A stretch of DNA of 64,000 bases, from NCBI GenBank assembly GCA_000442125.1, contig KE546970.1, positions 537,816-601,815 on the forward strand. The letters are read 5' to 3'. Every line of letters begins with the position of its first letter. Position 1 is the stretch's first letter. The DNA is from Opeltia flavorubescens. Its lineage: Eukaryota; Ascomycota; Lecanoromycetes; Teloschistales; Teloschistaceae. The translations under genes were made by a program, and so were the position numbers. Positions 1 through 12,789 of this stretch are shown one piece after another. Under the pieces are notes generated by a model. It was not told the origin of the DNA, did not search any database, and saw nothing but the letters and a program-made list of their open reading frames with translations.

Positions 1-349
1 ATTATCCCATTACTTCTTATATATAACAAGCCTTTCATTCGAATATGACTCAGCTTTGCTATGAATTCGATTGACTATGTAGGGATGCGAAGATCCTCAG
101 CAATGACAGGATAAATTAGATACTCATAACTATAGCCCATATTACCCCCCTCCTCAAAGGATATATACAATGCATTCTTAAAATAGTCGTGGTATTCCTC
201 CAAAATATGTTCCTGATACGATAAATAATTCGCCAAAGCATTTCCGGTTGAAGACGCCTACTGTATGAAACGCCCTCGATTGAAATTCGCACTTCTTGTT
301 ATAGCATCCATCGTATCATGTCCAGCAAAAGCCACTTGAACCGCAATCA
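1..349. other. Flank downstream of jhd1, no gene seen
   Basis: This stretch lies 3' of the jhd1 stop codon. It is moderately AT-rich and contains no convincing coding exon, RNA gene or repeat. It probably holds the jhd1 3' UTR and terminator, but I see no defined signal. Confidence 0.5.
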
Positions 350-3300
350 CTAAACACGACCCCTCCTTCGCAGCCCATAATCTTCAGCCTGTAGCGCCTT
401 GATCAGCTTCAAGCTCTCCTCGTCCGCCTCGATTTCTGAACCCAACCTGGCTCTAATCCGCTTCTGACTCGAGTCCGGCGCCTGGACGGAGAGAGGAGAC
501 GTGCTTGGCGACTTCACGGCTTCTGTTGTTAAAGTGGCGGCAACGACAGAGCTGCTGCTATCTCTTCTCGCAGGGCCTGATTCGGGCGTGAAACGCTGAA
601 CCTGCATAGGATGCCGTGACGAGTGCCTCGAAGAGGATCCGGAACATGACGGTTTCAGCTCAGCAGCCGATGCTGATTGCTCGGATTCGTCGTGGGATGA
701 TGCCGGTGGGGAGACGAGAGAAGATGCAGCAGGCTGTTCGAAACTTCTGCCGCTTGATAATTGTGTCGATAAATGATATTTGAGAGGATCTGTGGGCGTG
801 GTAGTCAATGGTGGTATACCTTCAAAGAGCGGACTTTGGGCTATTCCTTCATTCCTGACGTGTTTTCCGCCTACCTCCTGTTCTGGGACGGATGGAGGGG
901 TAAGATTCTTGATTTCAGGCTCGCGGGAGCTTGCAGGTACCTCCGTCTCTGTGCATCCTTGATAACGAGCGTCGAGGATTGGAGGCATTTGCTCGTTCGG
1001 TGCGACGTTGACATGTGGGCTGGGTTCCACCATCGTTGCTAGAGGGGCGGCTTTCTGATCTTCCCCTTGAAAAGGCAACGGGCTCTCTTCCGGCAAGTAG
1101 GCGAGGGGGTCTGATTCTCTACGGGTGTGGCCTTCTTGTGGCTGATGAGGTACAATGACGTCCTTTGTAGACTGCCTGAGCTTGCGGCGTTTGGGGCCAG
1201 CTTCTTGAACCTTCCGGGGATCCTCAATGCCATTCTCATCGTGAAGACAGCGCCTCTATAATGCAATGAGTAATTGTACGAAATCTCAGTAGAGCATTGT
1301 GCCTCACCTTGCTTCTGCGGCAATCGTTGCAGGCCTTGCTCCTGCCCCGACCTTCCTTTGGACTGGATGACTTTTGGCCAAGGTCCTGCAGAATCATCTG
1401 CTTGCAATCCAGCCTTCCAGTGCCATCAATAGGCTCTACACGAGGAGTCAAATCATCCGTAAAAGTGTCCACAGAATTGCATTGGACAGCATGCACAGTG
1501 TTTGGTAATGGCTGATTCAAGTTCTCTGCCGTATTGCTGATTATTAAGGAATACTGATCATGACCTGAGCTGCTGACAACGTTATCTGAAAACGCCTGCT
1601 GCTGTGCATCCTGGCCGGAGTCGGGTTCTTTGGGTACTCCCCCTTTTGCTTCGAGGGAAAATTCGGAATTTGGGTGATTGGTTCCGCGATCCGTGGCAGG
1701 AGGGGATATGGCCAGATTCTGGCTATGCGGGTCGGTCTTGTGCTGACACGCTCGCCTTCTTCGACGGCACGACTCACAGGCCGTCTTCCGGGGGGTCGGT
1801 TTGGAATCTCCAGGTCCGATTTTCCGTTTCCGGTTACCGGCTGAGGCTGGCGTCGTCGACTCTCGCGGATCCTGGTCCTTGTGTAGAGCTCGCTTAAAGG
1901 GCGTCAGTGACTGGTCAGCACGAGTTCTGGAGGCTAAGAAAGTAGCTGGCTCTGGACTGTCCCATTGTAAATTGCTGTTGTCGTGATTCTGGATCTCTAG
2001 GTTCACTACTGTATTCTTGTTAGGACTTGGTAATTGATGAAGTTGATTACGTGACGAGTGCCGACGAGGTGACTGTGGAGCAATTTCACGGTCGAGCTTC
2101 TTAAGTGCGGCAGCGTTCAACTTTACTGCCGAATCTGCCTTGGAAACTTCAGGAGCAGCGTCAGGGAAAGCCCAGTGCGGTATGGGCTCGTTGCCTCGCT
2201 TCCATGCACACCATATAGCAAAGCTCTTAACGGTCTCCAAAGGCTCGCCGAAGCCTCGAGGGATGGACTTTTTGACAGCGTTGCGAGTCTCCACTGTGAT
2301 TCCTTCTGTGATATCGCCAGAATCGATTAGAGCTGTTCTCAACAAATACCTTACGAGGTCCGGAAGCCCTTCGAGTTCGGGCTGCGAATAGTATCTTGCA
2401 TGATAATTTTCTGAACCGCTTCTAGAGTTCTCGCCCCAAGCATCGAAGTCGTGGTACGCGGGGATTTGCCGGTAGAAGACCCCTCCAGCTTGGAGTTCGC
2501 TGCAGATATTGCTTGGAACAGGGTCACTCTCAAGATATCGTATGGCAGTGAACCATTGGATCTTCTGGAAATGGGGATATCTAAACTTCCTGGCTACGCC
2601 TGTTGCTTTCTCTGCCTGGGCAACTCGTAGCTGCATACTATAATTCAAGCGGGTCAAGAAATTTCCACCGATGACCAAGCTGTCTTCCGGGGTCCAGACC
2701 GCATGTATCCAGCCGGCCGGGATCAGCATCGTATCACCTTCGCATAGGTCGACGCGATAGCACTCTTTAGTCTGATCGGCCAGGAAAGTCCAATTTTGCG
2801 CAGGTGACATGCACCACTCCTCATATTTTTTCAGATGCTTTTCCTTTGGTGGAATAAAGAAGAACGTCTTTTTCCCTTTCAGGATGTGGTAGAAAACCGA
2901 GGAGCCACCAAAATCAATGTGAAAGTCGGTGAAGCAGTCGGCCACAGACATCAAACAGTAGAACTGAACCCTTGGGACCTCTCCTTTTGCTTGCAGCTCT
3001 GCGGGCCAAACGGCATCTTGAAGGTCCAAGTCTCGTACTATCTGCGGCCGCCGAATCAATCGACCTAAAGTGCTCTGCGAAACCTCGAGGCTAATAACAT
3101 TTCTGACCACTTTATTAGAGGTGTTCTCGTAGTAGTTTGCCCATCGCCTCATGTTCCATTTCTTCCCCTCGCCGTTTTGCGATTTTACGTCAATTACTTC
3201 GACTTTCTCCTCAGGACCGTAGAGCTCAGCTACCATTCGCACCGTCAGATTTTGAGGGATGACCATATCCAGAGCATCCTGACCATGGTCCGGGACATTT

Positions 3301-5156
3301 TGACACTCTGGGTCCGAAACAAACCAGTCTTCGGCCGGTATTGGGTTTCCCTCGTTAGGGAGAATGTTCTCTGACGCAATGCACGGAGCAGGCCTGGCGC
3401 ATCCAGGCGGTCTTGGTCGAGGATTGAACTCTGCCGGGATGACCACTGGCTCCTTCATTCCACTACCTTTTTCAAAGTACTCTGCCGTGACGAGTTCTGG
3501 GCGCATCCTTGCGAAATTCTCCGGCTGAAGACTGATTGTACCGTCCTTGATAGGCTTGATATAGTGGTGCTCGGGCCTTTCGTCGGAAGTTTTGACCACT
3601 CCTTGGTTCAGTCCAGCGTAATCAATAGCAGCGTGAGCTCGTGCAGATTTGCGCACATAAGTTGTTGGGCCGTATAGCGCTTTGCAATTTCTACATCGGT
3701 ATTTATCGACAGCACGTACTTCGCGCTCACTCTTGAAACCTGCACAGGCGAAGTGAAACCATGACTTACAACCATCACAGCTTATCCATGAGGCCGATTC
3801 ACCCTCGATTTCAGCGCTCATCGAATTGCGCGTGAATTTGCACGCTGCACACGTCGCAGGCTCTTGATTATGAGGACCTTTTGCACTTGTACCGTCAGGG
3901 ATACGTTGGCCGCCGAAATCCAGATTTGCCAATCGACCATTTCTTTCGGATTCTTTAAATTCCTTGACAAATTGGCCCTTCCAGTTAGATGCTGATTGTT
4001 CGACGGTAGTTGCGAGCATGCTAGGCCAATAACCCTTTGCTGAAGTCTGAGCTCTTTGAGCTGCGAAGAAGGGATGCGCTCCGTCTGCAAAGCTGCCATT
4101 GTTGCCGATATCCTCTTCATGCTCATGACGATCTGCATCAGCTTCTGATTGTGTTTCAATTGATTTGTCGGCGAATTTCTGAGTCTTATGATTAAAGTAA
4201 GTGTCAATACTGGTGATTTCATGTACTCGATCGGACTTATCCTTGGAGGGTTGGAGTTGCTGCGGCGCGGTAGTGGAGCGACTGTTCTCAGCGTGACGTA
4301 AATCAATAGGGTCCTGCACAAGTTCCGAAGCTTCGGCGAGCTGGCTCTGGAGATCATTCAAAAGCGTTTCAGAAGCGTGAGTGATCCTCTCATTCGCGAC
4401 TGAAGGTTGCATGGGAGCTATAGGCGCGTAACCATCGTGCTGTGAAGAGTCGTTCGCTGAACCGGCCTCTCGATGCCACATATCCGATTTAGCGCTGAGT
4501 AAATCGGAGTGGTAAAAGCTTCCAGGACCTGAATCCTGCGACGGGAAATGCTGTTGTTGACCATGTCTGGGACTCGAGTAGCTCGCTCTAGGGGCATTGC
4601 GGGTGTAGGATGTTATAGTCGAAGGTACTGAAAGCCTAGCTACTTGAGAAAAATTCAGCAGTAACTCTGCCTCCAATCTTCGGGCGTCTGGTATGCTGTT
4701 ATAGCTCGTGGTTGGCCTTGACGCCGCCTTTGGTTGCCTTCTTGTCGATTCTGGAGACGGCGATTTTTCAGATCGGACACGTTTCGAAGGGCGCTCAAGG
4801 TCATCCGGCATCGAAAACCGAGATCGAGAGATTGATGTTGCAGGGAAACTGCGGTCATTGCGAGTGGGCCACTGCGAGTTTGTTGAAAGAGCGATGGATG
4901 CAAATCTATCCATTGTGTCTGGAATCGAATGTGATTGCATAAACGGTTCATTGACGGTTTCGATCTGAGGATGCGGTAGTCGGCTAATCAGGCCTTGTGA
5001 GTGTCCGATAGCAGAAGGTCTTTGCAGGATGGGCGCCTCTGCGACAGATGTAGAGCAAGCAATTGGTGAGTGAGGTTCGTACGCGTCCCTAGGCGGTGAA
5101 GGAGTGCGATATAGATGAGGAGGTAGCATCCCATCCCGCTTGAAAGATGAAGCCAT
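350..5156 (-). CDS. jhd1: JmjC/PHD histone lysine demethylase, Jhd1/KDM2-like
   Basis: The model has two exons, 5156-1308 and 1255-350, with a 52-bp phase-0 intron at 1256-1307 (GTGAGG..ATAG); it encodes about 1584 aa. A PHD finger (CAAC...CDGC...FHFAC...CRNC) lies near residues 435-490. The JmjC domain spans roughly 690-850, with the Fe(II) ligands seen as HID (near 745) and a distal His in GWIHAVW (near 815). This layout and the FGGSSVFYHILKGKK and GGNFL blocks fit JHD1/KDM2 enzymes, which demethylate H3K36 in chromatin; substrate is inferred from the family. The N-terminal third is low-complexity and Ser/Pro-rich. The C-terminal tail carries two basic CX2CX6C motifs, the second completed by splicing across the intron. 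The first ATG (5156) is used and nothing upstream extends it. Confidence 0.9.
1256..1307 (-). other. Intron of jhd1
   Basis: Splicing here joins CNDCRRSK to RRCLHDENG in frame, completing a CX2CX6C motif. Reading through instead gives a short unrelated tail and a stop. The ends are GTGAGG and TATAG. Confidence 0.85.
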
Positions 5157-6346
5157 CGTTAAATGTTATATGTCGCTCACCGGCGGTTCGCCGCTGGAGG
5201 GGGTGGTTCTGTTTTGTGGCCGCTCGGACGTGCCTGAACACGCAGCGTGGATGAGGTTATGTACGATCAACTCGACAGCTTCCAGCGCTGATCTCCGAGT
5301 CAAGTACAAGCTGCCTTTTAATCTCAGGAAAGGCGACTCACGTGTGACTGAACGATGCACTGCAGTGTGAGTGAGAGATGGGAGGGGTGGTGCAAATACG
5401 CTAGTGACTAAGCATTTTCTTGAGCTCTCTATATACTCACCTACCATTATCCTCCTTTTGAGCTAGTGAACAGCAACTTCTATTTAATTAATAGGACAGC
5501 AAGCTTTGTATAACGCGTCCACATTCATCTAATTACAATAATGTACCAAACGCTTTCGATCAATCTTGTCACAACATAACTCCGGTTAAAGCTCGTATCA
5601 ATGGATGATCAGGCCCAAGCTGTCATGGTGATATCCGTTCCCCATCTTTATTAAGCAAGACTAATTAGGCCATTAATGTTGCACATCCTCGACAAACCTC
5701 CATATAAAGTACTGCCCTCCACTTCTCGAATCGACCTTCATCAGTGTCATCATTTTCGACACATCGAGATACACCTCTCGCAACAGTAGCGGGCTGAACG
5801 TGTGACTTACGGCGTACTCTTGTTTCTCCGCTACAATTGCACTAAGCGTAAAGCTCAGGGAGTCAATCACGCACACTGAGCATATTCAAATCCTACAGCA
5901 ATAATATTATCTCCATCGGACTGAGCGTCTAATGGTCCTCCGAAACTTCACTATCATCCTGCAGATGGACTGATTTTGGGAGCAAAGACCATGCTAAGGG
6001 TTCGACTAAGAGAATACAAAGTCAGAGTCTCTTCTGTTAATCGAAATCCACTTGAAACATAGAGCGTACTTCGCCGTCTTCTTTCACACCTAGCTCTATA
6101 CAACGCAAGAATCACACTCCTTGTGTCGATTTCTTAGAAGTCTTGATTTCCCTTAAGTCAACAAGCAGTCTGTTGCATCCTATACAAATTCCATAGTAAG
6201 GTTGACACAATTCACAGCAAAATTGTTCTCCCTTCTTCACGGATATGCCGCCACTAACAGAGTGGCCTTCCTTTTCTATTCCCAGTACCCAATGGTGACC
6301 CAGTAACGCCATGCTTATGCATATTCCCCCTTTCTATGTTGTAATA
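5157..6346. other. Intergenic region between GH128 gene and jhd1
   Basis: About 1.2 kb between the stop of the GH128 gene (6347) and the jhd1 start (5156). It should contain the jhd1 promoter and the 3' UTR of the GH128 gene. Open frames of 60 to 90 codons occur on both strands, but they lack recognisable domains, homogeneous codon use or intron signals that would extend them. I see no repeat or RNA gene. Confidence 0.5.
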
Positions 6347-7315
6347 TCAAAGTACGCTCCAGACGCTGGCAAGAAGAACAACAGTTCCATAGCCGGCGAA
6401 GACAACACTGCGCCCAGCAGCTCCTTTTGGAGTGTTACCAGTCGCAGATCCGCCTAAATACCAGCTGCCGATGTCGGTCAGTTTACCGTTCTGAGTCAAC
6501 ATTGCCGCATTTGGACCGACGTTCGAGACGCTGCTGCGGAAGGAACCAAAGTATGAGTAATGAGTGATGTAACTAAGAGCTCAGCATTAGCGAAGAGAAA
6601 CAACAGATGCATGATAATAGACCCACTCTATGCGATCAAAGAACTGTGAACTCTGGTTGTAAAAACTTTGCGATTGCTCAAGATCAACATTGTTGTTTGC
6701 ATATTCGGTAACCCACATGGTCATGTTCTGATACGCTCTTCGGACTTCACCAACATGGCTGGCGAGCCCTTCAAAATTGCCGTACCAATGGATAGGGATG
6801 AAGTCGACGCTACAATTACCGTTGCATGCCTTAAAGAAATTTTGCAGCCATACAAAACCAGAAGGGGCGCCGGTAACCGCAGGACCCCCCAGTTTCACAC
6901 CCATCTTTTTCAGAGGTTCGACCTGACTTTGCCATATCTCAGCCGCAGTGTCAGCCGGCATAGCACTCCCACCAGTGGATCCACCGCCATCGGGCTCATT
7001 GAAAGCAAGCACGTAGGATATATTTGCTCCGCTCTGAATCTGTAATTTGACATCGCTGAGGAAAGTCTTAGACTGACCCCAAAGCATGGGGACGAATTGA
7101 AGTTTTGTGGTATTGTCAAAGGCAGGCGATGGTGTTGATTGATAGTTGTAGTACCAAGTCAAGTCGGATGTGTCGGACACCCATATGCTGTCGTCTGATC
7201 GGTGCTTCTCGTTTGGGACGTATACGAGACCACGCTTCGAAGATGATGGCGCGTTCTGACAGTATACGGTAGAGACGATCAGTAGAGCCTGGAATATGAT
7301 GGACAAGAACATCAT
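6347..7315 (-). CDS. Secreted/GPI-anchored GH128 (Asl1-like) glycoside hydrolase
   Basis: Two exons, 7315-6627 and 6572-6347, give 304 aa; the 54-bp intron 6573-6626 starts GTGGGT, has a CTAAT branch site and ends TTAG. The protein opens with a hydrophobic signal peptide (MMFLSIIFQALLIVSTVYCQ). The core has family hallmarks: KRGLVYVPNE, FVPMLWG, VLAFNEPDGGG (a Glu typical of the acid/base position), HWYGN and WVTEYA. These match the glycosyl hydrolase catalytic core family GH128, which acts on fungal beta-1,3-glucan. Exon 2 ends in a hydrophobic tail after a small-residue stretch, as in GPI-anchored wall proteins, so cell surface or wall is the inferred location. An open frame extends further 5' but has no ATG; 7315 is the first ATG and directly precedes the signal peptide. 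Confidence 0.85.
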
Positions 7316-7971
7316 GAGAAATCGAAGTATCGCTCGCCGTTTGTATGCAAAGCGTCGCAAGATCCCATGTATAGGGGATTACAAAAGCTCAATAAACGAA
7401 AGACATGCAGCGGTGGAGGATGAAGACCGACAACAAGAGAAATCAAGCAACTGATGATGTACAAGAATAAAGGTGTAAAGGACGCGACGAGGAAAAATTT
7501 TGCTGGAAGAATCCAGACTCCCGATAAGGAAGCATCGATATTGATGCGGAAAGGCCGCCGATCTTCTGCACTATTAGGCAGTCTTTGAGCCAAATGGGGA
7601 AGTGGAGAACCCAAGAAAGGGGAAATGGCTGGCGCCTCAAATCCGGCTGACGCCTCAAAGCTGATGAGCCAAGAGAATTAACCAGGCTATAAATAACCTT
7701 TTGTCGATCCCCTATCCATAATCAAACAATAGGATCCCATTGATACCGTATACTTTAGATGAGACATATAAATTCCTGCAATTCTAAGACTATCATACAC
7801 GAGACTTTGAGCTATAGCTAGACCACGAGGCGGTCCGCGAGAGAGCAAGCTCTTCTCAGCGCTCGACTCTTGAAAGTACTCTAGAGGTATCTATATACGT
7901 CGAACTCGAACGTAGAATCATCGTGGCCCTTTGCGAATCGTATTCTTCTACTATTGAAAAGCTTCGGTCTT
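7316..7971. other. Intergenic region between NAS-like gene and GH128 gene
   Basis: This holds the promoter of the GH128 gene and the 3' UTR of the NAS-like gene. A TATA-like TTATTTATAG lies on the minus strand near 7690. Several overlapping open frames are present, but none has a recognisable domain. Confidence 0.45.
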
Positions 7972-9064
7972 TCAGCTCTCATTTCTGCTGCCATCTAATA
8001 TTGGAAGAGCGGAGGAGCCTATTTGGCAAATTACCACGGAGTTGACGATATGATTGTATGGGTGGACGATGAGCAGAGGTTTCAGGCCTGAGCTTGTAAG
8101 GGCCATAGTGATATCGATAACCTGCGACGACATTACCACAAATCCGTACGCTGGAAAACTCTGTAAATATCTCACGGGATACAGCAAACTTCTTAATGAA
8201 TGAGCACTGCGTAGAACAAGAAGCGCCCCTGGGCTCATCCGTTTTGTTATCCTGGTGATAGCACGCTGCTTAGTCCCACTCGTGATGCCTACTAGACTAG
8301 CCAAGTACACAACATGAAAGCTACGCAAATCGTAGTCCCCGGTTTCGACGTTCACGCAGTGATGGTCGATCTCCTCTTGGCTATGCCCGATGTGGCGGCA
8401 CAGATTTGACGACACGGAGATAGCCCACGGATCGCAATCAAAATTGTCAAAGGAGATGACTTCGCCGCCGCTTCTCATCGCATGCAAGATACATATTGAA
8501 GTCATCGGGAGTGGTCCGGAACCCAATAGGGCAAATTTTCTTGGCCTTGGACCCTCTGTCATCGAAGCAATCGCATTCAATTCCATTCTAACCAGATCAT
8601 TATAATTCTCGTAGTAGGGAAACGTGAGGAGCGTTGTATTTGCTGAGCGAGCGTCAGCTGTCGCTACCTTGGAGTTCAGAGGATGATTGCGAGCAACATG
8701 ATACCCTTGGCCTCATTCTCTTGCCTCAGGATATTTTCTGTCCAGTGCGCCTCAAGCTCATATTCGCCAATGGAACACAGGTGTTGCAGAGCAGCGGTAA
8801 TATCGATGATTCTGGGGTGGGTCAAGACCTGCACTGAGCTGTCAAGGATAATTTTAAGAGAAGCTGGAAGTGATAGATTTTGCTGGCCTTTTCAGTGACA
8901 ACTTTGTCCGATGTGTTACAACAAAGATCGACCAGCTTTTCGAAGAGGCTGTTGACACGAGGTGGCGGACTTAGAGAAGACAGTTGGGAGAGGTTGGTGT
9001 GCAACGCCGGTACTTTAGTCACCATGATATCTGCATCATCACTTTGACCAGGTTGCAAATGCAT
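7972..9064 (-). CDS. Nicotianamine synthase-like enzyme
   Basis: Three exons, 9064-8920, 8863-8705 and 8642-7972, encode 324 aa; the introns are 56 bp (8864-8919) and 62 bp (8643-8704, branch GCTGAC). The intron choice restores continuous NAS features: an N-terminal SLSPPPRVNSLFEKLV block, then FPYYENYNDLVRME, GSGPLPMTS (SAM-binding turn), a VVYLASLVGI strand, MSPGALLVLRSAHSLRS and the INSVV-type tail. NAS condenses aminopropyl units of S-adenosylmethionine into the metal chelator nicotianamine; some filamentous fungi have related enzymes. The exact product is inferred, not seen. Total length is close to plant NAS (about 320 aa). No transport gene adjoins it, though a membrane protein gene follows upstream. 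Confidence 0.85.
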
Positions 9065-9469
9065 CTTGGCTTGATGACCACCTCGAACCGTCGTAAGTTA
9101 TGTTATAGATAAATAAACGAGCTTATGCCGTAGTTAATATGCGGGTTCGTTCTCTGGCGTCCTCACGAAAGGCAAATGATATGCTTAACTTGGATAAGCT
9201 TCTCATCCTGTACTACGCAAACATTGCGATTTGACGCACAGAATTGGAGTATGTACATTCAAGAAGAAGTATGGAGGATGTGACAGGGAGAGCGGGCACA
9301 ATGACGGGGATGACGCACACCATGCGCACCGTGATGGCGAGAAGAATCAAAACACATCCGGCCCTCTATTCTTGGAAGGAAATGGTCACCCTAGCAAACG
9401 AGGAGAACGCCGTTCAATCTTACTTCGCTTGATGAGTTGACAATTCACATTGCTACCTGAAGTCCATAT
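9065..9469. other. Intergenic region between flc-like gene and NAS-like gene
   Basis: About 400 bp, holding the NAS-like promoter and the 3' end of the flc-like gene. Two overlapping plus-strand open frames of 60 to 70 codons have no recognisable features. I see no repeat. Confidence 0.45.
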
Positions 9470-11817
9470 TCAGTATGCTCTACCCCGGTAATCGCCAAAA
9501 TCAGGCACAGTCGGGTCGCGACTTAAAGGTGGAGGACTTATCACGCCGCTCCCACGGCTTGCGCTTCGTTCACGGTTATGCCCAAGGCTAGCCGCAGAGC
9601 TGACGAGGTTCTCTGTGCTCTCCCTTCGCCCCCACGGACGAGGTGGCGGCGTTTCGTCGCGATATGGTCTGGCGACGTCGTAGCTTGTTCGGCTGCTGTA
9701 TGTACTCATCGCATAGCCTCGCGCCTGGGGATGTTTGACGTCCTTGTAGTCAACAGGATCCATCAGAAGCGAATTTCGAGCGTCCAATGGCGTGAGATTG
9801 TCCAGATCGCGGTTGAGTTTTTCTATGGCAAGATCAGCATGGAATTGTCGAAGGTAGCTCGTTATGGGTAGCGTACCAGCTTCCTTTCTACGCCGTCGAT
9901 GGGGGTTTTCCCGGCAACAGACGATGATAGAATTGACAGCAATTAATATGGCAAGAGCAGCCGTCAAAACAGACTGGACCGCAATCAAGACTACACCTGT
10001 AATCGTTTTTGTAGACTGCGATATCCCTAGCTCTTCCACAAAAACCAGGATGCATGCAACCGATAGAACTCTGACTACTTGGATGAAGACATTGATCCAA
10101 TTTCCAGCACTGGTTGCATATGGTCGATTCCACAAAAGGAGAGCCAGCATCAATGCCTCTATGATGAGCTGGCCTGCGGTTTGCACCAACCCATGACCGT
10201 TGCCTGCAGCAATAACGCATCCTTTGGCAAACATGTAGACGATAGCAGGCATGAATAACCACCAGTATCCTCGCTTGTAGTTGTCGTAGAAGAGACTGTA
10301 TTTACGCCAGGTCTCCTTGTCTTCAAACAGAACCGACGTATCTCCTTCAGCCTTTTTTGACCTCCGCGCTAGCTGCCATATCCGAAAGGTGAAGAATCCA
10401 AGTATGGCGGTGAAGATTGCAAAAGTAACACCAGCAAGCAATTTTGCGGCCCAAGAATCACCATTTGTGAACTGGTACACACAATACAACGTCCAGACTC
10501 CGTAAAGGAGAAGTATCAGATTCGTGATGGTCCTTCCCAGAAGGCCCCAGTATCTCTTGCGAAACCCAACGAGCTTTTTTGGGAATGAGCCGAACAATGC
10601 CCACGTCTCCAAAATCACCTTGAATAGCAGGATTCCAACAGCAATAGCAGCGAGGACAATTGCGAAGATCAACAATACAGTCATGAAGGTGTTGGCTTGT
10701 GGGATGGTAAGCTGTTCGACATAGCCCTGTATACCGTGAACAACATGTGAAACTTTGCTATCTGAGGTTGGATCTGTACTGTTTCCAGATTGAGTACCGT
10801 TGATGGACGTGGCGAGCTCATCCCTGTTGAATAAAATCGATCGATCAATCAGAGTACCTACAGCTCGTTTGGGAAGGCTGCTGGAATTTGTTTTCGATCC
10901 ACTGCGGTACACCAGTGTCGCGTTCTGAAGGAATTTGACGCTGTCTTCGGTCAAGTTGCCACCAGTGACTTTCCTAAAGTTGTCGATAGAGGTTTGCATA
11001 GAATTCCAGGGAATTAGACCGCTGGAGAATGCGAAATTTTTTGAGAAACTCAGATAGACGGGTGGGTAGCTGACACTGAGCATGCCGTTTTGGGCCATGG
11101 ATTGAAACCAGCCAACGATGTCTCCAAAATTAGGACTTGGAGGATGGCCTCCAGCGCTCCCAGCACTTCCCAGGGCGGACAAGCCTGTCAGCAAGAGGGC
11201 AGCTGCTGCAATCCCGGCAGCAATGTATGAAACAGCTGGGACTTCTGCCGTCTTTCCATTATTCACGGCCGATTGAATGCAAGCCAATGGCTGATCGTCA
11301 TCGAGGGATTTGAGCACCATCTTTGCCTCGCCATCGAGATCCGGAATATTGAAGGCAATGGCAGGGATCTGGTTCGCATAGCCCGAAGTGACAGACTGTT
11401 CGCCTGTAGCAGAAAAGTGGCCCTTGGGGACTATTCAAACCAGCGGCAGCCAAATAAGCTTCGAGGCAGGACGAGCAAACGGCAGAGATGAGACATACCT
11501 GGACAAAGCTGTTCCACTTTCGTGTCTTCATCACATGGATTGAAGTCTTTTGTGTAGACCTCCTTCCCATATGCGCTGACTGTTAACGAAGCCGTAACAT
11601 TCTGGAACTTGGTACTACTACCGGCCACGTCAAAAACGACCTTACCTCTAGCTCGGTCATATTGAATATTGAGCCTGTCGACGCGAATGGCAGAATCGTC
11701 CAAGCAGCTTGTGAAACCAGACGTTTTCAAGATGTCTGCACCAAGAATTCCAGCCGGCAGAATCCCAAGCGCAAGCAAATGGCCAAGGCATCCAAAGCCA
11801 GACTGCGACAACCTCAT
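9470..11817 (-). CDS. TRP-like/flavin carrier (Flc) membrane protein
   Basis: Exons 11817-11499 and 11430-9470 with a 68-bp phase-1 intron (11431-11498, GTATGT..ATAG) give 759 aa. The N-terminus has a signal peptide, then an ML-like luminal domain with paired Cys (SCLDDS, FNPCDED, QLCP, ACIQ) that matches the TRP_N domain. A membrane segment follows (YIAAGIAAAALLLTGL), then a Ser/Asn-rich loop. After that comes a block of about eight to nine hydrophobic helices containing KRYWGLLGRT, YKRGYWWLF and LLWNRPYA, as in the fungal TRP-like family (Flc1-3). The cytosolic tail of about 140 aa is basic and Pro/Ser-rich. Yeast relatives sit in the ER and are linked to FAD uptake, calcium signalling and wall maintenance. 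The start is the first ATG and directly begins the signal peptide. Confidence 0.88.
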
Positions 11818-12789
11818 GCTTCCACGAGACCGGTCAGCCCAGAGATGATGTAGCAAGTCCGACCGCGGAATCCGAAGCCTTTTGAGTTATGATTAAGTGT
11901 GTGAGACCAGACCAAGGATAGGATGGAAGAGGTTGATGCACGATTGCTATTAACGAAAGCTGAAAGAGCTGAGATCTGAGTAAAACAACGCTGAATGATG
12001 CAAGGCTTTGAGATGACTGAAGCGCCCGGTAAATAAGAGAGCGGTGGGTAATGCCGGAGGGGCTTCAGGCAACGCGAAGAAAGGTTATCGGGGAGCAGTG
12101 GGAGAGCGATCAAGATCAAATTCAAGAAATTATATATGGAGAGAAAAGCTATGATTCAAATGATGGACGTAAATGAGATGAACCGGTAAGGTATAAAATT
12201 CGACGAAGAACCTGATAGTACAGCGAGGGAGCGAAAAGAGGGTTGACGAAGGTCGAGACAGGAGGGGGCTTTCAATTTGGGTTTCAGACAAACGGCGGCG
12301 AGTAAAATCCAGCCAAGACGCCGAGCCTAGTAGTCAAGTACCTATTTTTACCCCTGGCCAGTCCAAACGATACCTTCGCCACTCGTATTCCAAGCCTCCG
12401 ATTCAGACAACGCGTACCATGGCATCGATGAAATAGCAGCAGGCATGTTGCATATGGATACCTGGTGTAGTCCGACACGATTGTCTTGAGGTTTTAAATT
12501 AATAGTATCATCATGAGAGTTATTTCATCCAATTCATCCCTAAGCTTCCCCAACTAGGTCAAGTCTTCGTAGCCAGTGCTCTGCAGTGCGGCCATTTATC
12601 TTGTCGAGCTCTTTGGGGATCAGCTAAGCATTTAATTCAAGCCTGACTATTTGCTAACTGAAGCTTGTGTCTATCAAGCGGGATCATTGATGGATATGAT
12701 GATATCGAGTCAACGTCTTGCGTTCACGATATCGCCTTATCTTTACTCAAAGCATTCAGTATCAAAATCTATCTCCGTGATCTTGCGGT
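11818..12789. other. Intergenic region between dpb2 and flc-like gene
   Basis: About 970 bp containing the flc-like promoter and 5' UTR and the dpb2 3' UTR. It is purine-rich near 12,050-12,270 on the plus strand. Short open frames on both strands show no domains, and I see no RNA gene. Confidence 0.45.

Noticed and set aside
5166-5447. 93-codon minus-strand open frame upstream of jhd1
   Set aside because: It has no domain, overlaps an equal-sized frame on the other strand and lies in the expected promoter and 5' UTR.
6112-6312. Cys-rich 66-codon minus-strand frame
   Set aside because: The CELC/CIGC pattern is suggestive, but it is short, isolated and without signal peptide or intron support.
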